The notes: generated from the sequence alone by a model not told the origin. 64,000 bases of DNA from Alcaligenaceae bacterium SAGV5 (GCA_009360345.1 SPDP01000001.1:1612001-1676000); one strand, 5' to 3'. Numbered from the stretch's first letter, positions 41,642 through 53,263 are shown. Numbers and translations are program-made.

Positions 41642-42352
41642 CTAGTCGCCGTCGAGCTCCCGGTAGTGGCGGAAGATGCCGTCGCCCCAGGGCAGGCGCC
41701 GTCCGCTTCCCAGATAGGCCTGGAGCTCGGGCAGGCCGCCGACGCGCGCATGCAGCGCCATCACGCCCGGGTGGTCGCGCGCGAGCGTCGTCATTCGGCG
41801 GGGGAAGGCGTACAGCAGGCCATCGACCAGATGGTAGAGCGACAGGTCGGCATAGGTCCAGCGGTGCCCGCCGCCGACCCAGTTGCCCCGGCGGGCCAGC
41901 ACGCGTTCGAAATAGCCCAGGAACTTGGGCATGCGCTGGCCGCGGAAATCGCCGGCGCGCCGCAGCGCCTCCGTCTTTTGTTCCTCGTAGTACAGCCCGG
42001 AGGCGATGGGGTGATGGACATCGTGGGCCTCGGCCACCATGTCGGCGATGGTCAACTGGATCTGGTTGATCCACAGCCGGCCCGCCTGGTCGCCCGGCGC
42101 GAGGCCGTGGCGTTCGCCCAGGAAGAGCAGGATGTTGGCCGTCTGCGAGATCGTCATGTCGCCGGCGACCAGATAAGGGGGCGCGAAAGGGGGGCTGTCG
42201 CGGTCGGCGCACATATCGGCCACCAGGTCCGGCGCCAGGGTGCCGGATTCGCGCGCGCGGTCCCGGTAGGGGATGCCGCCGGCTTCCAGCGCCAGGCGGA
42301 CGAACTCGCCGCGTCCGGGTATGCCATTCCAGTACCAGAGTTCATAGGTCAT
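41642..42352 (-). CDS. Glutathione S-transferase
   Basis: The 236-aa protein begins YELWYWNGIPGRGEFVRLALEAGGIPYRD, the thioredoxin-like N domain with the catalytic Tyr region. PPYLVAGDMTISQTANILLFLGE supplies the cis-Pro-like and Ser glutathione contacts, and the all-helical C domain contains WTYADLSLYHLVDGLLYAFP. It conjugates or reduces with glutathione in the cytoplasm. It lies 23 bases downstream of an MDR dehydrogenase, a frequent pairing for handling reactive carbonyls. The substrate is unknown. Confidence 0.85.
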   Translation of the reverse strand: MTYELWYWNGIPGRGEFVRLALEAGGIPYRDRARESGTLAPDLVADMCADRDSPPFAPPYLVAGDMTISQTANILLFLGERHGLAPGDQAGRLWINQIQLTIADMVAEAHDVHHPIASGLYYEEQKTEALRRAGDFRGQRMPKFLGYFERVLARRGNWVGGGHRWTYADLSLYHLVDGLLYAFPRRMTTLARDHPGVMALHARVGGLPELQAYLGSGRRLPWGDGIFRHYRELDGD

Positions 42353-42375
42353 GCCGGCTCCTTGCGGTCTTGTGT

Positions 42376-43380
42376 TCAGAACTCCAGGCAGATCTTGCCG
42401 AAATGGGCATGCGCCGCCTCGTGGCGAAAGGCGTCGGCGATCTTGTCCAGGGGGAAGCGACGGTCGATCACGGGATGCAGGCCGATGGCCTCCAGCGCGC
42501 GCACCATCTCCTGCTGCTGCCGGCGGCTGCCCACGATGAGACCCTGCAGGCGCGCCTGCTTGGCCATCAAGGCCGCCGTGGGGATTTCGCCGCTGCCGCC
42601 GGTCAGCACGCCGATCAGCGAGATGTGCCCGGCCACGCGCACGGCCTTGATGGATTGCGCCAGCGTACCCGGGCCGCCGACTTCGATCACGTGGTCCACG
42701 CCCCCGCCGGTGAGCTTGCGCACCGTGTCGCCCCACTGCGGATCGCTCCGGTAGTTGATGACGTGGTCGGCACCCAGGGCGCGGGCGCGCGCCAGCTTCT
42801 CGTCCGAGGACGAGGTGACGATGACGGACGCGCCCATGGCCTTGGCCAGTTGCAGCGCGAAGACGGAGACACCGCCGGTGCCCAGTGCCAGCACCGTGTC
42901 GCCCGCCTTGAGCCGGTCGTCGCAGACCAGGGCGCGCCAGGCCGTCAGGCCGGCCGTGGTCAGCGTGGCCGATTCGGCGTGGTCGAGATGGCGGGGCGCG
43001 CGCGTGAACCAGGTCGCGGGGCGGACGATGGCCTCGCGCGCATAGCCGTCCACGCCGTCGCCGGGGACCGTGGAGAAATTGCCGACCCTGGCCTCGCCGT
43101 CCAGCCAGTGGGGGAAGAAGGTGGAGACCACGTGGTCGCCTTCCGCGAATTCCTCCACCCCCCGGCCTACCTGCTCGACCACGCCGGCGCCGTCCGCCAT
43201 CGGGATGCGGCCGAAGTGGCGCTCGTCCGTGCGCAGGGCCACGAGGTAGTCGTGGTAGTTCAGCGAGCTGGCGTGCAGGCGCACGCGAATCTCGCCGGAG
43301 GCGGGGGGGCCCGGGTCGGGCAGGTCGATCAATTGGATATGGTCGAGCCCGCCTGGGGCTCCGAGCGCAACGGCTTTCAT
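42376..43380 (-). CDS. MDR-family NAD(P)-dependent oxidoreductase
   Basis: The 334-aa protein has the GroES-like start MKAVALGAPGGLDHIQLID...VRLHASSLNYHDYLVALR, the nucleotide fold GDTVLALGTGGVSVFALQLAKAMGASVIVTS and AHFGKICLEF. Catalytic zinc ligands of alcohol dehydrogenase are not in place (NYHDYLV instead of a Cys-His pair), and no structural four-Cys loop is seen, so it is closer to quinone oxidoreductase or enoyl reductase. It reduces an activated double bond or carbonyl with NAD(P)H. It precedes the GST gene. Confidence 0.82.
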   Translation of the reverse strand: MKAVALGAPGGLDHIQLIDLPDPGPPASGEIRVRLHASSLNYHDYLVALRTDERHFGRIPMADGAGVVEQVGRGVEEFAEGDHVVSTFFPHWLDGEARVGNFSTVPGDGVDGYAREAIVRPATWFTRAPRHLDHAESATLTTAGLTAWRALVCDDRLKAGDTVLALGTGGVSVFALQLAKAMGASVIVTSSSDEKLARARALGADHVINYRSDPQWGDTVRKLTGGGVDHVIEVGGPGTLAQSIKAVRVAGHISLIGVLTGGSGEIPTAALMAKQARLQGLIVGSRRQQQEMVRALEAIGLHPVIDRRFPLDKIADAFRHEAAHAHFGKICLEF

Positions 43381-43502
43381 GACAGGTTCTCCTGGGCGGA
43401 ATGCGGCGCGTGTTCGTATAAAATAACGCCGGGTGTTCCCGCTGTATATGCGGGAGCAGGTTCTGGGCATCGGTCGGGCCGCCGGTGCAGGATTGCTTTT
43501 GG

Positions 43503-44885
43503 ATGATCTCGATGAACCAACACGCCCCCCGCCGGCCCGTTCCGCGCGCCCAGGATCTTGCTGCCCGGGCCCTGCTCACGCTGGAACGATTCCTCCACAT
43601 CGAAGCCGTCAGCGGCATCGTGCTGCTGGCCGCGGCCGCCATCGCCCTGGTCTGGGCCAATTCTTCCTTCGCCTCCGGCTACCATGCCCTGTGGCACGCG
43701 CCGCTTACCTTCGGCGTGGGCAGCTACGTCGTTTCGCAGTCCCTGCATTTCTGGATCAACGACGCGCTGATGACGGTGTTCTTTCTCGTGGTCGGCATGG
43801 AAATACGGCGCGAGATCCACGAAGGCGCGCTGGCCAGCCTGGCCCAGGCGGCGCTGCCGCTGGCGGCCGCGCTGGGCGGCGTGGCGGTGCCCGCGCTGAT
43901 CTATCTGGCGTTCAATGGCCAGGCGCCGCAGAGCCAGGGCTGGGCCGTGCCCACCGCCACGGACATCGCGTTCGCGGTCGGCGTGCTGGCGCTGCTGGGC
44001 CGATCCATCCCCGGCAGCGTGCGTATCTTCCTGCTGGCCCTGGCGATCATCGACGATATCGTCGCCGTGCTGATCATCGCGATGTTCTATTCCGGCGGGC
44101 TGGACTACACCGGGCTGCTCGTGGCCGCCGTGGGCATCCTGATGGTGCTGGCCTTGCAGCGGATGGGCGTGGGGTCCGCCTACGCCTATGTGCTGCCCGG
44201 CGCGGTGCTGTGGGTCGGCCTGTTGCAGACGGGCGCGCACCCCACGCTGGCGGGCGTCGTGCTGGGCCTGATGACGCCGGTGCTGCCCGCGCCGCGCCAC
44301 GAGCACCCGCTGGACATCGTGCGCCGCGCCGCGGATTTCCTGGTGCGCGCGGGCGCCTCCGATACGGATGGCACGGCGGAGCAGGCGCGGCGGCTGCGGT
44401 GGGCGCAGCGCGAGTTGATCGCGCCCGTGACGCGCGTGCAGATGGCCCTGCATCCGTGGGTGGCCTATGTCGTCATGCCGCTGTTCGCCCTGGCCAACGC
44501 CGGTGTCACGCTGGACGGCGTGGACCTGTCGGCGTCCTCGTCGCAGGCCGTGATGCTCGGGGTGGCGGCGGCGCTGGTGCTCGGCAAGCCGCTGGGCGTC
44601 ATCGCGGCCAGCTGGGTCGCGGTCCGGCTGGGGTGGTGCAGGCTGCCCGCCGGCGTCACGTGGAGCGGGGTCGCGCTGGTGGGGCTGCTGGCGGGCATAG
44701 GCTTCACGATGTCCATTTTTATCGCCAACCTGGCGTTCGCCGACGAGAACCTGCTGGGAGCGGCCAAGCTGGGCGTGCTGACGGCGTCCGCCGTCGCAGC
44801 CACGGCGGGCCTGGCATGGGGCGCCGTGCTGGCGCTCCGCGGCAGGCGCAAGGCGGTGCCGCCCCGGGAGGCGGGGGTGCCCTGA
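43503..44885 (+). CDS. nhaA: Na+/H+ antiporter NhaA
   Basis: The protein of about 460 residues has the NhaA core: [74 protein letters not shown] and [15 protein letters not shown] with the two ion-binding aspartates. It exchanges Na+ for H+ across the inner membrane. The start is uncertain: ATG at 43503 (AGGA ten bases upstream) or 43512; a GTG at 43485 is less likely. An AT-rich -10-like TATAAAAT lies about 80 bases upstream. It is longer than E. coli NhaA by about 70 residues, mainly in a loop near 290-310 and at the ends. Confidence 0.9.
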   Translation: MISMNQHAPRRPVPRAQDLAARALLTLERFLHIEAVSGIVLLAAAAIALVWANSSFASGYHALWHAPLTFGVGSYVVSQSLHFWINDALMTVFFLVVGMEIRREIHEGALASLAQAALPLAAALGGVAVPALIYLAFNGQAPQSQGWAVPTATDIAFAVGVLALLGRSIPGSVRIFLLALAIIDDIVAVLIIAMFYSGGLDYTGLLVAAVGILMVLALQRMGVGSAYAYVLPGAVLWVGLLQTGAHPTLAGVVLGLMTPVLPAPRHEHPLDIVRRAADFLVRAGASDTDGTAEQARRLRWAQRELIAPVTRVQMALHPWVAYVVMPLFALANAGVTLDGVDLSASSSQAVMLGVAAALVLGKPLGVIAASWVAVRLGWCRLPAGVTWSGVALVGLLAGIGFTMSIFIANLAFADENLLGAAKLGVLTASAVAATAGLAWGAVLALRGRRKAVPPREAGVP

Positions 44886-44897
44886 GGCCGCGGGGCG

Positions 44898-46862
44898 TCA
44901 GGGCTCGAAGTCCACCAGTTCGTCGCCGTCGTTCACCGAATCGCCGACCGCGAAACGGAAAGCTTTCACCCTTCCGTCGGTCGGGGCGCCGATCGTGTGT
45001 TCCATCTTCATGGCCTCGAGCACCAACAGCGGCGTGCCGGCGGCCACCCGCGCGCCGGGGGCCACCAGATGGGCGGCCATGCGGCCCGGCATGGGCGCGG
45101 TCAAGGCGGCGCCGGTGTCCGCGCCCTGTTCCCAGGCCAGCAGCGGATCGACCAGCGTGAGCGTCCAGGCGGTGCCTTCGCCGTAGACGAAGCGGCGGGC
45201 GCCATCCCGGTAGACCTCCGCCCGCAGCATGCGGTCCGGCAAGGCCGCCTCCAGTCGCGGGCCTTCCCCGCGCAGGCCCACGGAAACGGCCGAGCCGTCC
45301 AGCACGGCGGTCATCGTTCCGGGACCGGGCGTGACCGAGACTTCGCAGCGATGGCCGCCGCACGAGAACACGAACACCGTGGCGGCATCGGTGTTCAGGC
45401 GCCAGCCGTCGGCGCGCCAGGGGGAGCCGGGGGGGGCCGCGCCGGCGACATGCCGCATCTCGGCCAACGCGGCCAGCAGCCACGCCTCCCGGGGAGGCGC
45501 CGCGTCGGGTGCGAACAGGCGGTCGTGCTCGCGTTCGATCAGGCCGGTGTCGAGGTCGGCCTGATCGAACGAGGGCGTGGCCACCAGCCGCGACAGGAAG
45601 GCGAGGTTGGTGGGCGGGCCCACGATGCGGCAGGCGGACAGGGCCTGCCGCATGCGGGCCAGGGCCTCGCGCCGGTCGGCGCCGTGGACGATGAGCTTGG
45701 CGATCATCGGATCGTAGTGGGGGGTGATGGTGTCACCCTCGTCGACGCCGGCGTCCAGGCGCAGCCAGGGAGCGGCGGGAGGGGGGGCGAAGTGCCGGAG
45801 CCGTCCCGCCGCGGGCAGGAAGCCTTGCCCGGGATCCTCGGCGTAGAGGCGCGCTTCCAGCGCGTGGCCGCGGGGGGCCGGTGGCCGGAGATCCGGCGGC
45901 AGGGCTTCGCCGCTGGCCACGCGCAACTGCCATTCGACGAGATCCAGCCCCGTGATCATTTCGGTGACCGGGTGCTCGACCTGCAGCCGCGTGTTCATTT
46001 CCATGAAGTAGAAGGTCCCGTCCGGGTCGACGATGAATTCGACCGTGCCGGCGCCCACGTAGCCCACGGCGCGGGCGGCGTCGATGGCGGCCCGGCCCAT
46101 GGCCTCGCGCCGCCCGGTGGCCATGCCGGGCGCCGGCGCTTCTTCCAGCACCTTCTGGTGGCGGCGCTGGACCGAACAATCGCGCTCGAACAGATGGACC
46201 ATGTTGCCGTGGCTATCGCCGAAGACCTGGATCTCGATGTGGCGCGGACGCTGGACGTAGCGTTCGATCAGCATGCGATCGTCGCCGAAGGCCGCGGCGG
46301 CCTCCCGCTTGCAGGCGGCGAGCGCCGCGTCGAAGTCTCCGGCCCGGTCCACGCGGCGCATGCCCTTGCCGCCGCCGCCCGCGCTGGCCTTGATCAGCAC
46401 CGGATAGCCGATGCGGGCGGCCTCGCGGGCCAGCAGTCCGGGGTCCTGGTCGTCGCCGTGGTAGCCCGGGGTGAGCGGCACGCCGGCCTTTTCCATCAAG
46501 GATTTGGCGGCCGACTTGGAACCCATCGCGCGGATCGCGCCGGCGGGCGGGCCGATGAAGACGAGGCCGGCGCGCTCGCAGGCCTCGGCGAAGGCGGCAT
46601 TCTCGGACAGGAAGCCGTAGCCCGGGTGGACGGCCTGCGCGCCGCTGGCCAGCGCGGCCTCGATCAGCGCGTCCGCGCGCAGGTAGGAGTCCCGCGCCGG
46701 CGCCGGGCCGATGCGCCGGGCCGCGTCGGCCAGCCGGACATGCCGGGCGCCGGTATCCGCGTCCGAGTACACCGCCACGGCGGCCACGCCCAGCCGCCGG
46801 GCCGTGGCCATGATCCGGCAGGCGATTTCGCCGCGGTTGGCGATCAGGATCTTGTCGAACAC
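44898..46862 (-). CDS. mccA: Biotin-containing acyl-CoA carboxylase alpha subunit (methylcrotonyl-CoA type)
   Basis: The 654-aa protein has the biotin carboxylase domain (KILIANRGEIACRIMATARRLG; IKASAGGGGKGMRRV; ERDCSVQRRHQKVLEEAPAP; FMEMNTRLQVEHPVTEMITGLDLVEWQL), a linker domain, and a C-terminal biotin carrier with EAMKMEH, biotin on Lys619. With the neighbouring beta subunit it carboxylates 3-methylcrotonyl-CoA in leucine degradation. The assignment rests on the ivd-mccB context, since alpha subunits of acetyl-, propionyl-, methylcrotonyl- and geranyl-CoA carboxylases look alike. It follows mccB by 23 bases. Confidence 0.88.
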   Translation of the reverse strand: MFDKILIANRGEIACRIMATARRLGVAAVAVYSDADTGARHVRLADAARRIGPAPARDSYLRADALIEAALASGAQAVHPGYGFLSENAAFAEACERAGLVFIGPPAGAIRAMGSKSAAKSLMEKAGVPLTPGYHGDDQDPGLLAREAARIGYPVLIKASAGGGGKGMRRVDRAGDFDAALAACKREAAAAFGDDRMLIERYVQRPRHIEIQVFGDSHGNMVHLFERDCSVQRRHQKVLEEAPAPGMATGRREAMGRAAIDAARAVGYVGAGTVEFIVDPDGTFYFMEMNTRLQVEHPVTEMITGLDLVEWQLRVASGEALPPDLRPPAPRGHALEARLYAEDPGQGFLPAAGRLRHFAPPPAAPWLRLDAGVDEGDTITPHYDPMIAKLIVHGADRREALARMRQALSACRIVGPPTNLAFLSRLVATPSFDQADLDTGLIEREHDRLFAPDAAPPREAWLLAALAEMRHVAGAAPPGSPWRADGWRLNTDAATVFVFSCGGHRCEVSVTPGPGTMTAVLDGSAVSVGLRGEGPRLEAALPDRMLRAEVYRDGARRFVYGEGTAWTLTLVDPLLAWEQGADTGAALTAPMPGRMAAHLVAPGARVAAGTPLLVLEAMKMEHTIGAPTDGRVKAFRFAVGDSVNDGDELVDFEP

Positions 46863-46885
46863 GATGGGGTTTCCCTTGAGAGGTC

Positions 46886-48487
46886 CTACATCCGGAACAG
46901 GCCGAAGCGGGTCGGCTCCACGGGGGCGTTCAGCGCCGCCGCCAGCGACAGGCCCAGCACGCGCCGCGTCTGGGCGGGATCGATGATGCCGTCATCCCAT
47001 AGCCGGGCCGTGGCGTAATAGGGATGGCCCTGGGTTTCGTACTGGCGGCGAATGGGCGCCTTGAACGCTTCCTCGTCTTCCTCGCTCCAGCCCTCGCCGC
47101 GGGACTGCGCGGTGTCCCGCCGTACCGTGGCCAGGACCGACGCGGCCTGTTCGCCGCCCATGACGCCGATGCGGGCGTTCGGCCACATCCACAGGAACCG
47201 GGGGCCGTAGGCGCGCCCGCACATGCCGTAGTTGCCGGCGCCGAAACTGCCGCCGATGATGACGGTCAACTTGGGCACGCGGGCGGTGGCGACCGCGGTC
47301 ACCATCTTGGCGCCATCCTTGGCGATGCCGCCGTTCTCGTACTTGCGGCCCACCATGAAGCCGCTGATGTTCTGCAGGAAGATCAGCGGGATCTTGCGCT
47401 GGGCGCACAGTTCGATGAAGTGGGCGCCCTTCTGCGCCGATTCCGAGAACAGGATGCCGTTGTTCGCAACGATGCCCACGGGCATGCCGTACAGGCGCGC
47501 GAAGCCGGTGAACAGGGTGGGGCCGTAGCGCGCCTTGAACTCGTCGTAGCGCGATCCGTCCACCAGCCGGGCGACGACTTCGCGCACATCGTAGGGTTTG
47601 CGGACGTCCTGGGGGACGATGCCGTACAGCTCTTCCGCGCCGTGCTCCGGTTCGTCGCCGTCGGCCAGCGCCGGCGCGGCGGGGCGATTCAGGTTGCCGA
47701 CGATGCGGCGCGCCAGGTGCAGCGCATGGGCGTCGTTCTCGGCCAGGTGGTCGGCCACGCCCGAGACGCGGGTATGCACGTCGCCGCCGCCCAGGTCTTC
47801 CGCGCTGACGATTTCCCCGGTCGCGGCCTTCACCAGCGGCGGTCCGCCCAGGAAGATCGTGCCCTGGCCCCGCACGATCACGGTTTCGTCGCTCATCGCG
47901 GGCACGTAGGCGCCGCCGGCGGTGCAGGATCCCATCACGACCGAGATCTGCGCGATGCCCAGGGACGACATGTTGGCCTGGTTGTAGAAGATGCGGCCGA
48001 AGTGCTCGCGGTCGGGGAACACCTCGTCCTGGAGGGGCAGGTAGGCGCCGCCGGAGTCGACGAGATAGACGCAGGGCAGATGGTTCGCCTCGGCGACCTC
48101 CTGGGCCCGCAGGTGTTTCTTCACCGTCATGGGGTAGTAAGTACCGCCCTTGACCGTGGCATCGTTGGCCAGGACCATGCAGGCCACGCCGTGGATGCGG
48201 CCGATGCCCGCGATCAGGCCGGCGCAGGGAGCCTCGTCGCCGTACAGGCCCAGCGCGGCCAACTGGCCGATTTCCAGGAAGGGCGAGCCCGGATCCAGCA
48301 GCAGGCGGATGCGCTCGCGCGGCAACAGTTTGCCGCGTGCCGCGTGGCGGGCGCGGGCGGCGTCGCCGCCGCCTTGCGCGGCCTGCGCCGTTCGCGCCCG
48401 CAGGTCGGCCACGAGGCGGCGCATGGCATCGGCGTTGGCCTGGAACTCCGGGGAACGGGTATCCAGCCGGCTGGTATGGGCATGCAT
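46886..48487 (-). CDS. mccB: Methylcrotonyl-CoA carboxylase beta subunit
   Basis: The 533-aa carboxyltransferase has [91 protein letters not shown] and [29 protein letters not shown]. The DSGGA(Y/F)LP and QANMS motifs are typical of MCC/geranyl-CoA carboxylase rather than propionyl-CoA carboxylase. It transfers CO2 from biotin to 3-methylcrotonyl-CoA. It lies 23 bases after ivd and 23 before mccA. The usual methylglutaconyl-CoA hydratase gene (liuC) is not inserted here. Confidence 0.9.
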   Translation of the reverse strand: MHAHTSRLDTRSPEFQANADAMRRLVADLRARTAQAAQGGGDAARARHAARGKLLPRERIRLLLDPGSPFLEIGQLAALGLYGDEAPCAGLIAGIGRIHGVACMVLANDATVKGGTYYPMTVKKHLRAQEVAEANHLPCVYLVDSGGAYLPLQDEVFPDREHFGRIFYNQANMSSLGIAQISVVMGSCTAGGAYVPAMSDETVIVRGQGTIFLGGPPLVKAATGEIVSAEDLGGGDVHTRVSGVADHLAENDAHALHLARRIVGNLNRPAAPALADGDEPEHGAEELYGIVPQDVRKPYDVREVVARLVDGSRYDEFKARYGPTLFTGFARLYGMPVGIVANNGILFSESAQKGAHFIELCAQRKIPLIFLQNISGFMVGRKYENGGIAKDGAKMVTAVATARVPKLTVIIGGSFGAGNYGMCGRAYGPRFLWMWPNARIGVMGGEQAASVLATVRRDTAQSRGEGWSEEDEEAFKAPIRRQYETQGHPYYATARLWDDGIIDPAQTRRVLGLSLAAALNAPVEPTRFGLFRM

Positions 48488-48510
48488 GGCCTGGCTCCTG
48501 GAAAAAGGGG

Positions 48511-49686
48511 TCAGCGGGTTGCGGAAAAGAGTTCCCTGCCTATCAGCATGCGCCGTATCTCGCTGGTGCCCGCGCCGATCTCGTACAGCTTGGCGTCCCG
48601 CCAGAGACGGCCCGTCGGATAGTCGTTGACATAGCCGTTGCCTCCCAGCGCCTGGATGGCCTCCCCGGCCATCCAGGTGGCCTTCTCGGCGGCGTACAGG
48701 ATGGCGCCCGCCGCATCCTTGCGCAGCGAACGGTCGTGGCCGGGCTGGTCGCAGCTGCGCGCCACCGCGTAGACGTAGGCCCGGCAGGCCTGCCAGGTGG
48801 TGTACATGTCGGCCAGCTTCCCCTGCATCAGCTGGAATTCGCCCACGCTCTGTCCGAACTGCTTGCGCTCGTGCACGTAAGGCAGCACGACGTCCATGCA
48901 GGCGGCCATGATGCCCAGCGGTCCGCCGGCAAGTACCGCGCGTTCGTAGTCCAGTCCGCTCATCAGCACGCCGACGCCGTTGCCGATGCCGCCCAGCACG
49001 TTGTCGTCCGGGACCTCGCAGTCGTCGAAGAACACGGGATAGGTGTTGGAGCCTCGCATGCCGAGTTTGTCGAGCTTCTCGCCGAAGGCCAGGCCGGGAA
49101 AGCCTTTCTCGACGATGAAGGCGGTGATGCCGCGCGGCCCGGCGTCGGGGTCGGTCTTGGCGTAGACGATGAGCGTGTCGGCATCGCCACCGTTGGTGAT
49201 CCACATCTTGGAGCCGTTCAGGACGAACCGGCCGTTCTTGCGCGTGGCTCGCAGGCGCATGGACACGACGTCCGATCCGGAGGTCGTCTCGCTCATCGCC
49301 AGCGCGCCCACGTGGTCCCCCGCGACCAGCGGCGGCAGGTGGCGCGCCTTCTGCTCCGGCGAGCCGTGCCGGTGCAACTGGTTGATGCACAGGTTGGAGT
49401 GCGCGCCGTACGACAGGCCCACCGCCGCCGACGCCCGCGACAATTCCTCCATGGTCACCACATGCGCAAGATAGCCCAGCGCGATGCCGCCGTAGTCGTC
49501 GCCCACCGTCATGCCGTGCAGCCCGAGGTCGCCCATCTTCTTCCACAGGTCCCGGGGAAAAGCGTTGTCCTTGTCGATGGCCGCGGCGCGCGGCTCGATT
49601 TCGTTGGAGGCGAAGCTGCGGACCACTTCGCGCAGCATCTCGATGGTGTCGTTCACGCCGAAATCCAGTGAAGGCAGCGGGATCAT
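48511..49686 (-). CDS. ivd: Isovaleryl-CoA dehydrogenase
   Basis: The 391-aa acyl-CoA dehydrogenase has [77 protein letters not shown] and [42 protein letters not shown]. The catalytic Glu sits in [15 protein letters not shown], the helix-G position special to isovaleryl-CoA dehydrogenases, instead of the usual place near the C-terminus. It oxidises isovaleryl-CoA to methylcrotonyl-CoA, passing electrons to ETF. It is 40 bases downstream of ior and upstream of mccB. Confidence 0.93.
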   Translation of the reverse strand: MIPLPSLDFGVNDTIEMLREVVRSFASNEIEPRAAAIDKDNAFPRDLWKKMGDLGLHGMTVGDDYGGIALGYLAHVVTMEELSRASAAVGLSYGAHSNLCINQLHRHGSPEQKARHLPPLVAGDHVGALAMSETTSGSDVVSMRLRATRKNGRFVLNGSKMWITNGGDADTLIVYAKTDPDAGPRGITAFIVEKGFPGLAFGEKLDKLGMRGSNTYPVFFDDCEVPDDNVLGGIGNGVGVLMSGLDYERAVLAGGPLGIMAACMDVVLPYVHERKQFGQSVGEFQLMQGKLADMYTTWQACRAYVYAVARSCDQPGHDRSLRKDAAGAILYAAEKATWMAGEAIQALGGNGYVNDYPTGRLWRDAKLYEIGAGTSEIRRMLIGRELFSATR

Positions 49687-49726
49687 GGAAAGTCTCCGAT
49701 TCTTGTCTTGCTGCGGGGGGAAAGCG

Positions 49727-52700
49727 TCAGGCCACGGCGTGAGGGGCCTGACGGTCCTGCGGCGAGGCCGAGCCGGGGGGCTCGGCGTACCGCGCCAGCA
49801 GGCGTTCCTGCTTGACGCGTGCGATGCGTGCGTTTTCCTCCTTGACGTGTCCGAAGCCGCGCACTTCCTGGGGGAGCCTGGCCAGCTCCAGCGCCAGCGG
49901 CAGGCGTTCGGCGGTAAGCGTGGCGAGGACCTGGCGCATCGACGCCTCGTAGTCGCCGATCGCCGCGCGCTCGGCGCGCCGCTCGGGCAGATAGCCGAAC
50001 GGATCGAACGGCGTGCCGCGCAGCCGGCGCGCGCGGGCCAGCCACTTGTAGGCAGTCAGCATCCACGGGCCGTAGGCCTGCTTCACCAGGTGGCCGTGCG
50101 TGTCGCGGCGGGCGAACAGCGGCGGCGCCAGGTGGAAGCGCAGTCGGTAGTCGCCTTCGAACTGGCGCGCGACGCGCTCGGCGAAGCCGGTCTCGACGAA
50201 TAGCCGGGCGACTTCGTATTCGTCCTTGTAGGCCATGAGCTTGTAGAGGCTGACCGCGACCGTGCGCGCCAGCCGGTTGCCGGCGATCCGTTCCTCCTCC
50301 AGGGCGGCGATCTCGCGCACGAAGGTCTCGTAGCGGGCGGCGTAGGCGGCGTTCTGGTAGCGGGCAAGCCGCTGCGTGCGGTCGGCCAGCAGCGCATCCA
50401 GCGAATACGGCCGGGGGGGCATCATCACCACCGTTCCGGGCTGCTTGAGCCCGGCGGCGATGCTGGTCGCCGGCAGGTCCAGCGCGGCCTGCCGTCCCCA
50501 TGCGAACGCAACCTTGTTCATTTCCACGGCGGTGGCGTTCAGCTCGATCGCCCGCATCAGGGAGGTCTCACGCAGCGGGATCCAGCCTTTCTGCCAGGCA
50601 TAGCCCAGCATGAAGACGTTGGTGGCGATGGCGTCGCCCAGGAGCCCGGTGGCGATCTCGGTGGCGTCCACCGCCTCGGTCTGCCAGGCCGCTTCGCGCA
50701 CACGTTGCAGCATGGCCTCGGGTGAGGCGTGCCAGTCCGGATCCTGGGTGAAGGCGCCGGTGGGCGACACGTCCAGGTTCAGCGCCGCGCGGGTGCGCGT
50801 GCCGGCCATCATGTCGATGGCGTCCTGGCCGCAGGCGACCATCAGGTCGCAACCCAGGACCACGTCGGCCTGGCTCGCGGGAACCCGGGTGGCGTGCAGC
50901 GCGGCGGGGGTGGCCGCCAGCCGCACGTGCGACATCACCGCGCCGCCTTTCTGCGCCAGCCCGGCCATGTCCAGCACGATGACGCCCTTGCCTTCGAGAT
51001 GGGCGGCGATGCCCATCAGCGCGCCTATCGTGACCACGCCAGTGCCGCCCACGCCGGTCACGACGATGTTCCACGCCTCGGCCAGTCCGGGCAGCACGGG
51101 CGCCGGCAGGTCCCGCGGCGGAGGGGCCCGCCGCGCCGCCGGTTTGCGCAGCGCGCCGCCTTCCACCGTGACGAAGCTGGGGCAGAACCCCTTCACGCAC
51201 GAGAAGTCCTTGTTGCACGAGCTCTGGTCTATGGTGCGCTTGCGGCCCAGCGGTGTCTCCAGGGGCAGGATGGACACACAGTTCGACTGCACGCCGCAAT
51301 CGCCGCATCCTTCGCAGACCTCTTCGTTGATGAGCACGCGTCGCGGCGGATCGGCCAGCTTGCCGCGTTTGCGGCGGCGGCGCTTTTCCGCGGCGCAGGT
51401 CTGCACGTAGACGATGACCGACACCCCGGGCTTCTCGCGCAGTTCGCGCTGGATGTCGTCCATGCGGTCGCGGTGGCTGACGGCGATGCCCGCCGGCAGG
51501 CCGGGAAGCTCGCGCAGCGCATCGGGCTCGTCGCTCACGAGCTGGATGTGGGGCACGCCTTCGGCCACCATCTGCTGCAGGATCTGCGGCACCGTGGGCG
51601 AGCCTTCGACCGGCTGGCCGCCGGTCATGGCGACCGCGTCGTTGACGAGGATCTTGTAGGTGATGTTCACGCCCGCGGCGAGGGCGGCGCGGATGGCCAG
51701 GGACCCGGAGTGCGTGTAGGTGCCGTCGCCGAGATTGGCGAAGATGTGGGGCGTGTCGGTGAAGAAGGCCTGGCCTATCCAGGTCGCGCCTTCGCCGCCC
51801 ATCTGCGTGAAGGTCTCGGTATGGCGGTTCATCCACTGCGCCATGTAGTGGCAGCCTATGCCGGCTACCGCGCGCGAGCCCTCGGGGACCTTGGTGGACG
51901 TGTTGTGGGGACAGCCCGAGCAGAAGTAGGGCAGGCGCTGCGGCGCCCCGGGGGCCGCGCGGGTGTAGCCCTCCGGCGGCTGGCGCGCGGCAAGGTAGGG
52001 CAGCGCGCGCGCATCCAGGGCCTCGCGGCCGATCACCTTGGCGATGCGCGACGCGATCACGCCGGCGATGGCCGCCGGTGTCAGTTCGCCGTTGGGCGAC
52101 AGCAGGATGCCGTCGTGCGGCACGTGCACCCATTCGCCGGTCTCGTCGTACTTGCCGACCACGCGCGGCCGCGCGGCGATCGCCGCGTTGTAGAGATGTT
52201 CCTTGATCTGGTATTCGATGATCTGGCGCTTTTCCTCCACCACCAGGATCTCCTCCAGGCCCTCGGCGAATTCGCAGATGCACTCGGGTTCCAGCGGCCA
52301 CGACACGCCGATCTTCAGCAGCCGCAGCCCCATGGCGCGGGCGGCCGCCTCGTCGATGCCCATCATGGCCAGGGCCTCGCGTACGTCCAGGTAGCTCTTG
52401 CCGGTGGTCACGATGCCCAGCCTGGCGCGCGGGACGTGCCAGTCCTGGCGGTTCAGTCCGTTCTGCCGCACGTATTCCAGCAGGGCATACAGGCGTTCGC
52501 GCTGCAGCCGGTTTTCCTGCTCCAGCGGCGGATCCGGCCAGCGGATATGGAAGCCGCCTTCCGGAATGGGATAGGTGTCGGGTACACGGATGTCCACCGC
52601 CATGGGGTCGATGTCCATGGAAGTCGAGGACTCCACGGTGTCGCTGACGACCTTCAGGCCCACCCAGCAGCCCGAGTAGCGCGACATCGCATAGCCGTGC

Positions 52701-53263
52701 AGGCCGAACTCGATCAGTTCGCGCACGCCGGCGGGATTCAGCACCGGGATCATGGCCGCGATGAACGCGTGCTCGCTCTGGTGGGGCAGCGTGGATGATT
52801 TGCAGGCATGGTCGTCGCCGGCCACCAGCACGACGCCGCCGTGGCGGGAACAGCCCGCGATGTTGCCGTGCTTGAACACATCGCCGCAGCGGTCCACGCC
52901 CGGACCTTTGCCGTACCACAGCGCGAACACGCCGTCGGTGGTGGCCCGGGCGTCCAGGCTGACCATCTGCGTGCCCCACACCGCCGTGGCCGCCAGTTCC
53001 TCGTTGAGCCCCGGCACGAACTTGACGCGATGGGCTTCCAGGTGGCGGGCGGCCTTCCACATTTCCAGGTCCACCGATCCGAGCGGCGAGCCCCGGTAGC
53101 CCGAGACGAAGCCGGCGGTGTTCAGCCCGGCGGCTTCATCGCGCTGCTTCTGCGCCAGCATCAGGCGCACCAGCGCCTGCGTGCCGGTCATGTAGACGCG
53201 GCCGCGCGGCTGCGTGTATTTGTCGTCCAGGGTCAGGACAGTCTCGACGGGATGTGCGCTCAT
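49727..53263 (-). CDS. Fused indolepyruvate / 2-oxoacid:ferredoxin oxidoreductase
   Basis: The 1178-aa protein decarboxylates an aryl- or branched-chain 2-oxoacid to its acyl-CoA with ferredoxin as acceptor. Order of parts: pyrimidine-binding alpha domain ([34 protein letters not shown]); TPP domain ([61 protein letters not shown]); a cluster segment ([30 protein letters not shown]); gamma domain ([28 protein letters not shown]); and a C-terminal helical region ([15 protein letters not shown] [15 protein letters not shown]). The ATG at 53263 matches the family start. As first gene of the ivd-mccB-mccA operon it may act on 2-ketoisocaproate, in place of the usual branched-chain dehydrogenase complex. 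Confidence 0.88.
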   Translation of the reverse strand: MSAHPVETVLTLDDKYTQPRGRVYMTGTQALVRLMLAQKQRDEAAGLNTAGFVSGYRGSPLGSVDLEMWKAARHLEAHRVKFVPGLNEELAATAVWGTQMVSLDARATTDGVFALWYGKGPGVDRCGDVFKHGNIAGCSRHGGVVLVAGDDHACKSSTLPHQSEHAFIAAMIPVLNPAGVRELIEFGLHGYAMSRYSGCWVGLKVVSDTVESSTSMDIDPMAVDIRVPDTYPIPEGGFHIRWPDPPLEQENRLQRERLYALLEYVRQNGLNRQDWHVPRARLGIVTTGKSYLDVREALAMMGIDEAAARAMGLRLLKIGVSWPLEPECICEFAEGLEEILVVEEKRQIIEYQIKEHLYNAAIAARPRVVGKYDETGEWVHVPHDGILLSPNGELTPAAIAGVIASRIAKVIGREALDARALPYLAARQPPEGYTRAAPGAPQRLPYFCSGCPHNTSTKVPEGSRAVAGIGCHYMAQWMNRHTETFTQMGGEGATWIGQAFFTDTPHIFANLGDGTYTHSGSLAIRAALAAGVNITYKILVNDAVAMTGGQPVEGSPTVPQILQQMVAEGVPHIQLVSDEPDALRELPGLPAGIAVSHRDRMDDIQRELREKPGVSVIVYVQTCAAEKRRRRKRGKLADPPRRVLINEEVCEGCGDCGVQSNCVSILPLETPLGRKRTIDQSSCNKDFSCVKGFCPSFVTVEGGALRKPAARRAPPPRDLPAPVLPGLAEAWNIVVTGVGGTGVVTIGALMGIAAHLEGKGVIVLDMAGLAQKGGAVMSHVRLAATPAALHATRVPASQADVVLGCDLMVACGQDAIDMMAGTRTRAALNLDVSPTGAFTQDPDWHASPEAMLQRVREAAWQTEAVDATEIATGLLGDAIATNVFMLGYAWQKGWIPLRETSLMRAIELNATAVEMNKVAFAWGRQAALDLPATSIAAGLKQPGTVVMMPPRPYSLDALLADRTQRLARYQNAAYAARYETFVREIAALEEERIAGNRLARTVAVSLYKLMAYKDEYEVARLFVETGFAERVARQFEGDYRLRFHLAPPLFARRDTHGHLVKQAYGPWMLTAYKWLARARRLRGTPFDPFGYLPERRAERAAIGDYEASMRQVLATLTAERLPLALELARLPQEVRGFGHVKEENARIARVKQERLLARYAEPPGSASPQDRQAPHAVA

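Noticed and set aside
42376..43380. Zinc-dependent alcohol dehydrogenase
   Set aside because: The positions expected for catalytic Cys/His and the four-cysteine structural zinc loop do not contain those residues; a zinc-free MDR reductase fits better.
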